Assembly (NCBI GenBank): GCA_916610825.1
Contig: OU744447.1
Location: 5,649,402 to 5,713,401 of the forward strand
DNA length: 64,000 nucleotides
Reading direction: 5' to 3'
From: Haliclystus octoradiatus
Taxonomy: Eukaryota; Cnidaria; Staurozoa; Stauromedusae; Haliclystidae
Shown here: positions 1 to 28,760 of the stretch, piece by piece
Layout: every line of letters begins with the position of its first letter
How positions within the stretch are numbered: the stretch's first letter is position 1
Made by a program: the position numbers and the translations under genes
Notes under the pieces: model-generated
What the model saw: only the letters and a program-made list of their open reading frames with translations
Told to the model about the DNA's origin: nothing
Databases searched by the model: none

Positions 1-865
1 CGGCTGACATTCATAAATCAGATTTACTTTGAAATTTCGTTGGCTCCTGATTGAACGGTAAAACAATAGACATCTAACATCCACGACTTCTGCTGTGGTA
101 CTGGTTGGATTTTGTTGTGACCTCACTGGTCTGGTTGGTCTGTATATAGGTGCTTTTTGTTTTCCTCTAGTGACAACGCTTTGAGCGTTATTAACAAAAT
201 CATATTGTATTTTGAAAATGGGATATTGCGGGGGATATTGTCATAAAACATTTGTATATTGTATTAAGCGTTTGTAAAAGAAGAGTCGGATAAACGTTTG
301 ATGTAAGCTTTGCTATCAATTCGACTATAGAATATAAGGTAAAGCTACTGTATTATATTGGTCTGTGAATTGCTGATATTACTTCATTTTCTACAAACCG
401 TTGTTAATTACTTTATATGTTAGTAAATTGCTGCTCCCTATTAAATTAGATTTAAAAAATTATGAATGAAATCAATTCTTGCTAGTATTTAATTGAAAAG
501 TAACTGCAGGGGATCTGCATTGTACTTTCATAGCATCAAGTATAAATTGGCAAACGATAACCCAATTCTATAATCATCCATAGTTTAAAATCAAATAGAT
601 ATTCTCTCTTACCCAGGGGGCCTTCTTTATTCATCATATATATCAATGACACAAATTTACTTAATTATTTAGGTAAAACTTTCTTGTATTGTAAGTAGTC
701 GATAGCTCGACAGATAAAATCCGTGTATTCTTTACTATATATACAACATAAGGTCGATACTGATAATGAGATACAATTACTCCAACTGTTTCTGATACGC
801 TGATTGGCTTTATGTTATATATTTATTTATTATAAATTTGTTTATTATTTTTCATAATTTTGATC
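1..865. other. 5' flank of the TSP1 gene
   Basis: AT-rich non-coding DNA upstream of the first coding exon. The only coding trace is a short LINE reverse-transcriptase relic near 613-702. No TATA box or CpG-rich promoter can be assigned with confidence. The stretch at about 505-542 resembles one near 9010-9050 (both share a run reading tgtactttcatagcatc or very close), so it is probably a dispersed repeat. Confidence 0.4.
613..702 (+). pseudogene. LINE reverse transcriptase relic (motif B region)
   Basis: One frame reads PRGPSLFIIYINDTNLLNYL. This matches the GPLLFIIYINDL block that follows the (R)QGS motif in Jockey/CR1-like non-LTR reverse transcriptases. Only about 30 residues survive and no other RT block is seen nearby, so it is a decayed fragment. 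The identification rests on this single block. Confidence 0.5.
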
Positions 866-20083
<19,218 letters not shown>

Positions 20084-20574
20084 TTTTTTTAATTAAAGAA
20101 TCTTGTGTGAAAAAATTAGCATGATCCGTGATAAACCTATATGAAAAAAATAATTTAATGGATAATCAATTATCTATTTGAACAGTGTCTATACTGAGAT
20201 AAATATTTAAACAATAAATTGTATTTTGGTAAGCTTGTTTATTTTTTTGTTTTTGTTTTTTAAACAATAATTCTACAATTAATAAGTGAAGATGGTGAAC
20301 ACTAAAATATCCTTGATGTCATATTTTATTTTCTTATACGCGGATACACCGTTCAATTTAATTGTATTATTGTTTGGAAAACATAAATATATTGCACTCG
20401 ATTCTCCCGGGGAGTTGACTTCCATTGCAAAAAAAATTGTAATGACCAACTGCACCATTTCCTTTGGGAGGTAAAAAATTGATTGCACTGCGTAGATAAA
20501 AGTTGTTACCATTCGAAGTTAATTTGGTAGGAAGTTCCCGCAAGGCACATAAGCTATATGATGATGTATCAGTT
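20084..20574. other. 3' flank of the TSP1 gene
   Basis: Putative 3' UTR with AATAAA at 20213-20218. No other feature seen before the satellite. Confidence 0.5.
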
Positions 20575-22420
20575 GCATTATCAGTTCCATTTGATCAATT
20601 GGGGGGGGCTAACTTTTTGTCAAGTTGCCCCCCCCCATTCGATAATTGGCGATACTTCAATAATTATTGATGATAATACGATGAAACCTTTTGATCATGA
20701 ATTATCATCGCGTGATCATTCTTTTAAGCCTATTTTGTTTCAACCTTGTGGGTGATAGGGAAAAAGTTGAGGGGGCTAGCTATTTGTCAAATTGGCCCCC
20801 CTTTCGATAATTGGCGATATCTTGATGATCATTGATGATAATACGATCGACCCTATTGACCATGAATGATTATCGCGTGATCATTCTTTTAAGACTATGT
20901 TCAACCTTGTGGGTGATAGGGAAAAAGTTGGGGGTCTAACTATTTGTCAAGTTGGCCCCCCATTTGATAATTGGCGATATCTCAATAATTATTGATGATA
21001 ATACGATGAAACCTTTTGATCATGAATGATCATCGCGTGATCATTCTTTTAAGCCTATTTTCAACCTTGTGGGTGATAGGGGAAATGTTGGGGGGCTTAC
21101 TATTTGTCAAGTTGGCCCCCCATTTGATAATTGGCGATATCTCAATAATTATTGATGATAATACGATGAAAACTTTTGATCATGAAATCATGAATGATCA
21201 TCGCGTGATCATTCTTTTAAGCCTATTTTCAACCTTGTGGGTGATAGGGAAAATGTTGGGGGGGCTTACTATTTGTCAAGTTGGCCCCCCATTTGATAAT
21301 TGGCGATATCTCAATAATTATTGATGATAATACGATGAAACCTTTTGATCATGAATGATCATCGCGTGATCATTCTTTTAAGCCTATTTTCAACCTTGTG
21401 GGTGATAGGGAAAATGTTGGGGGGGCTTACTATTTGTCAAGTTGGCCCCCCATTTGATAATTGGCGATATCTCAATAATTATTGATGATAATACGATGAA
21501 ACCTTTTGATCATGAATGATCATCGCGTGATCATTCTCTTAAGCCTATTTTCAACCTTGTGGGTGATAGAGAAAAAGTTGGGGGGGCTAACTATTTGTCA
21601 AGTTGGCCCCCCATTTGATAAGTGGCGATATCTCAATAATTATTGATGATAATACGATGAAACCTTTTGATCATGAGTGATCATCGCGTGATCATTTTTT
21701 TAAGCCTATTTTCAACCTTGTGGGTGATAGGGAAAAAGTTGGGGGGGCTAACTATTTGTCAAGTTGGGCCCCCATTTCATAATTAGCGATATCTCAATAA
21801 TTATTGATGATTTTTTCATTTCATTTCATTTATTTTGTCAAAATTGACAGGCAAAACAAAGGAGAGTCATATAATATGATCTCTCACTAAAATGTAGCCT
21901 AGTTACAACTGATGCTAATAAAAATTGATATAAATTTAAGCATGCAAAATTATTGATCGATTTACATTACGTTGTTTTATAATTACTAAGTGCCGTAAAT
22001 TACAAAAAAACCTTGCAAAAAGATGAGAGTCTTGTCTCATCAAGACCCCTTTTAAAGGTAGAAAAACTGGCTGAGGTTACAAGTTTTTCTGATAGAGAAT
22101 TCCACCAAGGTATTACTCTACAACAAAACTGGTACCGATACTGGTATGATAATACGATGAAACCTTTTGATCATGAATGATCATCGCGTGATCATTTTTT
22201 TAAGCCTATTTTCAACCTTGTGGGTGATAGGGAAAAAGTTGGGGGGCTAACTATTTGTCAAGTTGGCCCCCCCATTCGATAATTAGCGATATCTCGATGA
22301 TCATTGATGATCATTAAAAATTAATTGCTGATCATCAATGATCATCCACTGATCATCATTCTGAGTATGGTTTAGATCTAAATTTCACGGTTGGGGGGGC
22401 CAACTTGACAGAGGTGCTAA
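20575..22420 (+). repeat. tandem satellite, about 160-bp unit, about 9 copies
   Basis: The marker gataattggcgat recurs at 20641, 20806, 20966, 21126, 21295, 21456, 21616 and about 21778. The spacing is 160-162 bp in most intervals; outliers are 165 and 169 bp, the latter explained by an internal duplication at 21180-21200. Each unit contains several palindromes built on TGATCA (gatcatgaatgatcatcgcg) and a G6/C6 dyad (GGGGGGCTAAC...GTTGGCCCCCC). The array is interrupted at 21811-22146 by a LINE fragment. It ends near 22420 with an inverted copy of the G-rich motif. Short ORFs inside are repeat artefacts. Confidence 0.92.
21811..22146 (-). mobile_element. 5'-truncated LINE 3' end inserted in the satellite
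   Basis: A 335-bp non-satellite segment splits one 160-bp unit. Read on the minus strand it ends in repeats of AAATG followed by A-rich sequence, a typical 3' tail of CR1/L2-type LINEs. The satellite resumes exactly after it, with ATGAT present at both junctions as a possible short target duplication. Confidence 0.7.
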
Positions 22421-22798
22421 TAGGGCAGATTCAAACGCTTTTTGGGCAGACATGACGCTTACATATGCCATAGGCATTCAAGCAAAGCTGCTATGACAAT
22501 AAGGTCGCGTAACTTAGACTTGAATAGTCAATAGAATCTTCATATTACAACAACAGATCGATGAGAATATGAGAGGCTTTCTGTGCATAGCTGCGTGAAG
22601 TCTTCAAGCCGCCACTGCAAGGTATAATAATCATCAAAAAGGAATAGATAAAACTAGCATACAAATGAATAAATTGATACAAGGCCCAGTAAAACTATTA
22701 TACGATATAAAAAATTTGGTATAGTTCTATATTTTTTGGCAATGTACCCGATATTGACATGGCATTGCCTCTTTGAATTCCTTTACTTATTTTTGGTT
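22421..22798. other. spacer
   Basis: No feature recognised between the satellite and the decayed LINE. Confidence 0.4.
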
Positions 22799-24990
22799 CT
22801 AAAAAAACAAAACAGGTAGATAATGTTGCGTACTTTTCCAACTTTCTCCTTTCGGCATCGTCTGAGGCTGCTCCTGCTTTCTCTTTGTTACTCTGATGTG
22901 ACTTGGAGATAGGGTCTCACCCATGGGAAATCCTACACCATGTATTTTCCTTATTTCCGTGGTATTTGGGTTACACCGTCTGGCCTCTTGCCATCGTCTC
23001 TGCATCTGCCGAGTGGTTCTATTGATGATGGGACATGGGTGGAACTAAAGCACGATGGATAATCTCATTTACTTCGGCATGTCTTGAAAACAGTCCTGCG
23101 GATTTCCTGCTAGATAGTCCATGATAACCCTTTGAATTGTCTTGATTACCACAAATGCAAGTATGGGGCAGGAAAATATTCGACCCCAATCTCAAAGCGA
23201 CTGCAATTTTTAGTTAAGAGCTGTCAAGCATTAGGCCGAGAGCAGGGGATGGAATTGCTTCTAGCCATAAGGTGGAATATTTGTTGTTTAGTAGCTAGTA
23301 TATGCGAGGTTTCTTTACCAGGGAATCTGATGCCGCCAGTATTTGTTGCACTCTTCTGGCTATTCAGCTCCATCCAATTCGCTCTCTGCTTTGGAGAATA
23401 GAAAGGAGACGTGACGGTTGTTTTACCTTCCCAGAAGGCGATACCATCCTCAAAACCTTGTACAGTACAACATGTAGATGTTGTAGAGAGAATTTGTTTG
23501 ACCAGGTCAGACGTGCAAATGACAGAGGAAAGAAGGCTGAAGCGAAGAGGTCCATGGCAGAGCAAATTCCTAGACCACCTGAGGAGCTATCTAGTTGAAT
23601 GTTCAATATCTTTTACACAAAGAAGATTAGAAGACTGTATTATATTGTCCAATTCTACCAGTAATGGATGGTTGTGGCAGGGTGAGCTCCGTAAGACATG
23701 AAGCATTTTTGGGATACCAAGGGCCTGTCTGAGAAGAAAGAGTGCTTGATGAGGTAAGATCGAAGGCAAGCCTTGGCACATTGTTTTTAGCTTTCTGATT
23801 TTTCCCGTTAGAAATGTTTGCTTTGCCAGACTTCTTATTGGGCTCAAAGAAGTGATAAATCTTCTTTATTGACTATCTGGACGTTTTCTACAGGTCCTGT
23901 TGGAATGACACAAGAGGATTTGCATAGAATTTCGCATTTAAGCAATTCAATTCCAGGCCAATACTTCTACCAGTCTTTATGATTGTTTCTATATCTTCAA
24001 TGACAATATCGGATGGGCCGGCAAACGTGCCATCATCGAGGTACCAGATACTGATAGGACTTTTAAGATGATCCACCAAGTTTTTCAGCAGCGTTAAACT
24101 GAACAGGAGTGGCCCGAGAGGACTACTTCTGATGATTTTGTAATGTACTGTGTTCCTAACTATAGATATGATTCGTTGGAATAGCGCTGATGTATACTTA
24201 AGCGTATACTTCAGAGAATAATCGCTACAGCTCTTCCAGTACAACATCTCTGCAAATTTGCTTGAAGGCGTTCTTGAAATCCACTTTGACAATAATATCC
24301 TTCGTCTGCAAATTTCTCACAAAGCAGGATTTTGCATGGACTGCTGCTTCTACTACTTTAGGAATGCTGCAGCCCAATTGATATGGGGATAGCATCTCTA
24401 TTGCTTTCAGTTTGACCGAGTTGCAAGCCGATTTGGAGCTAATTCGTCTCAGTACGTTTTCACACTGCTATTGGCCTCAATCCTCCCCCTGCTCTTTGGG
24501 GAAATTAATCTAGCTCCGTATAGGATGGGGAGGGTGCTTTTGAGGACTTTACCAGTGCTCATTAAGTTAACCAGGTTTGCCAGTGATTGGATCAGGTGTG
24601 CAGATTGTGCTTAGCCTTAATTGTGTAGATATGAGGTCTTTTAGGTGCTGGGATTTCATTCCATCAGGACCCCCCGGAGAAGCCATTAGAAAGCTCTTGA
24701 TTGCATCAACAACTTGTTCTTTAGTATAAACAGCCGACGGGGTTGACTCTACTGGCGTTGGTGGGGCTAAGTAGTATATAGGACGTGAAGGATGCTGAAA
24801 CTTCATTGCTTGAGCTCTTGAGATGTGTTAATTTCAGTAATATTTTCTACAGAGGAAGCTAGTCCGGTTGCTCTTTTCGTATCACGCATGTTGATACGTG
24901 AAGAGATATTCCTGGCCAACAGCTTTTCGGTATTTGGCTCGGTCCAATTGACTTTGACCTTTCTGATACTGTTGTTGTTTCGGTGACTAT
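22799..24990 (-). pseudogene. decayed LINE reverse transcriptase
   Basis: Minus-strand fragments in several frames keep the order of a non-LTR RT. Near 24590-24810: SFLMASPGGPDGMKSQHLKD, equivalent to the ..GPDGLRPQHL block before the RT palm. Near 24040-24130: SSPLGPLLFSL and WYLDDGTFAGP (motifs B and C; LDD catalytic pair). Near 22850-23000: a tail with GETLSPSHIRVTKRK. Stops and frameshifts separate them. It differs from the LINE at 1868 and belongs to another family with a YLDDG motif. Confidence 0.75.
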
Positions 24991-26285
24991 GAGATTGGGT
25001 CTATACTGCTTATAGTATAGAAATACTTAAAAACTTTTTGTAAAACTTATAATAAAATATATGTTATAATATAATATACCTAAACTCTGCGATATGAAAT
25101 AAAATATGAAAAAGGAAGCCAACTCTGAACCGCTAACCACTAACAGTCGGCTGAGTAATGATTACTAAATGTAATCATTATCAATATAATTATATTTTCG
25201 ACAAAGTGAACGATATAATTACGTTGATACTAACACACTCGTGTTCAAGTTACGAATAACTGAGCTTGTTGGTTGTGTAATGAACTTGGAATTGTATAAT
25301 CCACTCGGCGGTAGAAAATTCGATTGCTGACTACATAATCTAGAAAACTCTTCATCATATTTATTATAATAAACATATCCTTCAACTTATCCATACTCTC
25401 CTTCAACCTTCTTACAATGTTTCATTGAATAAAATACTCACACTATCACTCAGCTTATTTCAGTTATTTCTATTGTTTGTAAAAATACTTAAATAGATAA
25501 CTATAATATTTACATTAACTGCTACAGACTCTAAATATGTAATAAATAATAATGAATAAATCATGTCCTCCAAGTGAACAAGCACATTGTGCTTTAAGGG
25601 GTGACTCCAGTCGTATTTGTATTTTGATATATTTATGATTGAAATACATCTTCATTCATTCATTCATAATACGAAAATGGTCTTGGTGACCAAATAACCA
25701 TTGTTTCATTATCCTCAAACTCCTTCTCCGCGGAGCACTTTCCAGACTTTTAATACGTTTCTGGTCTATCTAGAGGCCTTTCACCATCTCGATGATAATT
25801 TTGTACAGCTTAAAATGCGATAAATTGCCTAAAAATTGCAATTAAAAAACTGAAATCACGTAAAAAATTTGCTTTGCCTCTGTTCTATTCCTTTTGTGTG
25901 TGTGTGTGTGTGTGTTATTTTATTTGAGTTCGTAACCAAAATGAGCAAAATGCTCGTTTATCATTAGACGCGATCTGACAAACGATAACTTCGATCCAAG
26001 TACAGGCTCTGATCATTCTATGCCGAAAAGACAAATAAATGTTAAATCAACGATAATTGAAATATTAAATTTAATCACTATAATTTCGTAAAAGTAGCAT
26101 GCAAGCAACAATCCTCATAGCGTATCGTATTAATCAATAGAAATTAGAAAGTATAGAAAGACTATCGCAGATCGTGATAATAGAATCGCCGCGCGTGAAG
26201 ATTCTGCTATCTCTAATAAGGCGTCAGCTTTAAACAATGCTTTCCGCGCACTTCCGCGCTTCCGCTGTTTAGACTCACCGTAGGG
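24991..26285. other. intergenic, with a LINE 3' tail and a (TG)n
   Basis: Mostly unique AT-rich DNA. Around 25560-25665 a plus-strand LINE 3' end is recognisable: ggtgactccagtcg, then gattgaaatacatc, then (ATTC)n. A short (TG) microsatellite lies at about 25896-25914. No gene seen. Confidence 0.5.
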
Positions 26286-26347
26286 TCCTACCAAGATATT
26301 ATAATAGAACTATTGGTTGATGGTTCTATTATAATATCTTGGTCCTA
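26286..26347. repeat. 52-bp perfect hairpin insert with TCCTA duplication
   Basis: Two 20-bp arms with perfect complementarity (ccaagatattataatagaac at 26291-26310 and its reverse complement at 26323-26342) enclose a 12-nt loop. TCCTA flanks both sides (26286-26290, 26343-26347). It looks like a minimal fold-back transposon. Confidence 0.7.
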
Positions 26348-26403
26348 CTAATCATCGAAAAAAGATTTGGGTTTGCGCGCAGGCTAGTGTCAGCGGCGGC
26401 GAT

Positions 26404-26506
26404 GCGCATGGAATATTCCCACCCAGCGACCAGCATTCCACGGCGCGACCAGCATTCCATCAGTCTCGTTCTATGGAACTCATGCCTCGTTCTTGCAATG
26501 GAAAAG
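26404..26506 (+). repeat. left terminal inverted repeat of the MULE
   Basis: It is the inverted counterpart of 31999-32101 over 103 bp with one difference. It contains the direct duplication gcgaccagcattcca within the arm. Confidence 0.85.
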
Positions 26507-26904
26507 ACCCGCGAAACAGACTTGAATGACAAATATTATTCAATCTATTTGATGTCACAACCCAGGTTGAATAGAATGGTCCGCGCGGGGAATGCAAATA
26601 TTCATTATGATAATTTACTTTTCTGTTTCTTGTAAATCTTGGTTGACATCAAGTGGAAAGACGAGAGATTATAATTGAATTAATTCAGTTGTAGGACCTA
26701 TCAATATAGTTAGAGATAGACTGATATTTATTGATAGCAAGGCTTAAACGATAGACTGTTATTCAATAGCGTTTACATAACTATCTGCATACCTGCTAGC
26801 AATTCCTCATACCCTTGACTTATAGAGAGCATAATTGAAAAGTAAAACATGTTATACTGTAGTAATATTTGAACTTGTGGATACATATTTTTTGTGTATA
26901 ATCA

Positions 26905-27079
26905 AACCTGTTATAACGGTCTCCTCTATATAGCAGTCACCTGTCTGTAGTGGTCACTCTTGGTATGTCTAAAATAGTATTTTCTATTGATTCAACCCTG
27001 TATATAAAGGTCACCTGCATATAGTGGTCAATTATCTACATCTCATAGCTGGCTGTTACATACAGGTTTCACTGTATTT
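26905..27079 (+). repeat. dispersed repeat of the ACCTGTCTATAGTGGTCA type
   Basis: About 175 bp built from similar modules (cctgttataacggtc, cacctgtctgtagtggtcac, aaggtcacctgcatatagtgg). It matches 59640-59818 in the same orientation and about 58335-58465 in inverse orientation. It ends 23 bp before the zinc-finger gene exon. Confidence 0.75.
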
Positions 27080-27102
27080 AATTATTGCTTACTGTTTTAC
27101 AG

Positions 27103-28166
27103 GAGAAAATAAAGCAACACAGACCTGGTATGCCATTTCAGTTTTACAGCAGAGTGCTAGCAAATTTATGGAGAGGAAGAGATGAGGAAACTAGAAATGT
27201 GAGAACATTTGTATGTGTACCTTATTAACTAATAAAAAAAAGAATACCGTTTTACATGAAAAAACAAAGTGATGTTAAAAACCTGTAACACTGCATCTTT
27301 TTGTATAGTATCTATTTTCTTCGATATGCAGTGTCTGACAAACGTTTTAGCTTTCTAGAATGAACCCTAGAAAATGTTCAAGTGAGGTTTCAGGTTTGGC
27401 AGATCAATAAAATAATTAACAATGTTGTTCTGACTTTGCTCCAGCCTTTCGGGATCTACGATCCCCACTTTTGTCGGACTTTTGTCATATTGAAAGGCCC
27501 ATACAATTATGTGCACGCTAAATTTTACAGAAGTCAGCACAATATAGCACATCGCTCATAAATATTTTATGAACTGAACATTCTGACTTGTTCATGAACT
27601 ATTTTTTTTATGAACCCTGACATATTGCCCCAATTACGTCTGCAGAACACGATCGGTAGCACATTGAACCCTCAAGTTAAGAACTGTATTATATTAAATT
27701 GATGTTCAGGGTATATTTGCTTCCTCACTGACTTTACTGAAGTGATTACAATGTCTAGATAATTTTTCTGTTCTAGGCATACCAACTGAAAGCAAACGAT
27801 GAAAATCAAAAACGTGAAGAAGGCAAAATTTATAAGTGTGATACATGTTGTTGGCAGTTCAGTCGCCTAAAAGAACTGAAACGTCATGTACGTGACCACA
27901 TACTGGCACACAAATGTCAACAGTGTGGAAAGACATTTCAATCAAGAAATGCCCTATTTTCACATAAGAAGGATATGCATACTGTGAAAAAATTAGCCTG
28001 CAAAGCTTGCAGTAGCAGTTTCTCAACTGCTGCAAGATTAAAAGAACATGAAAAAATACACAATAGCAAAATAATAGCATGTGATTTATGCAACAAAGCA
28101 TTTTCAAGTAAATCTAATAGAAACAAACACCTGAAAAGAGTACACAATTCACAAGTGGATAAATAG
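27103..28166 (+). CDS. HMG-box-like and C2H2 zinc-finger protein, last two exons
   Basis: Exons are 27103-27198 (acceptor tttacag, donor gtgaga) and 27777-28166 (acceptor ttctag, stop TAG), joined in phase 0. The first encodes EKIKQHRPGMPFQFYSRVLA, then NLWRGRDEETRNAYQLKAN across the join. This resembles helices 2-3 of an HMG box (Pgm, W-x-x-L/R, E-E, Y-x-x-x-A). The second encodes four C2H2 fingers: CDTCCWQF..HVRDH, CQQCGKTF..HKKDMH, CKACSSSF..HEKIH and CDLCNKAF..HLKRVH. The role is probably DNA binding. No start codon or first HMG helix was found upstream, so the 5' end is missing, either unseen or truly absent. The exons lie inside the MULE's inverted repeats, in opposite orientation to the transposase. 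It may be a host gene fragment captured by the transposon or a second transposon gene. Confidence 0.65.
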
Positions 28167-28174
28167 AAAACATC

Positions 28175-28729
28175 TTAATTTGCGTATTCTGGATATTGGA
28201 AGATTGCTTCTCAGTTAGAGAAAAGTTTGTTCATACATGTTGTTCTTGAGTTTTTCTTTGGACCATCATTACCACTACAAAATGCATTCGAATGGCAATT
28301 TTGTGTCTCACTCTTCTAGACAATGCCAGTCAGTAACACGTCTATTCTCAATAAGAGAGTTTACACTGGAAAATTCTAAACTTTTTGTTTCTGTCTCAAA
28401 AAACAAACGGCTGAGCCAAATAACTATCTGCCCTCAGAATGATTGCTTTGCTTTATAGTCATTCTGGAAGTAGATTGTTATTTGGTTCAGTCGCTCTTTT
28501 CGGGGACAGAAACACAAATATTTAGGATTTTTCTAGGGTAAACTCTCTTATGGAGAATAAATGTGATGCTGATATAAAAAAAAATAGTGAGACGCAAGAT
28601 GGTCACTTCGACTGCATTTTTGATGTGATAATGATGGCGCAAAGAAAATACATTAGAGCAATATGCATGAATAGCAAATTTTTCTCTACGTGAGAAGAAC
28701 TCTCCCAAAATCCGACATATATACTTTAA
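28175..28729. repeat. fold-back element at TTAA (smaller copy)
   Basis: A 555-bp inverted repeat with arms of about 250 bp and TTAA at both ends (28175-28178, 28726-28729). Phrases such as ggatattggaagattgcttc, gtgtctcactctt and taagagagtttacac are shared with the 942-bp element at 44211-45152, so both belong to one family. No ORF of note. Confidence 0.75.
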
Positions 28730-28760
28730 CATTATTTTAATTAGTATTATGTTTATTGTT

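Noticed and set aside
20575-22420. Possible CRISPR array
   Set aside because: The 160-bp units are contiguous satellite monomers without unique spacers, in a eukaryotic genome.
24300-24990. Plus-strand small ORFs over the decayed LINE
   Set aside because: They are antisense shadows of the minus-strand RT fragments.
26339-26635. 98-codon ORF over the MULE left inverted repeat as first exon of the zinc-finger gene
   Set aside because: The only plausible donor gives a phase that puts a stop at the start of the 27103 exon, and the ORF is mostly inverted-repeat sequence.
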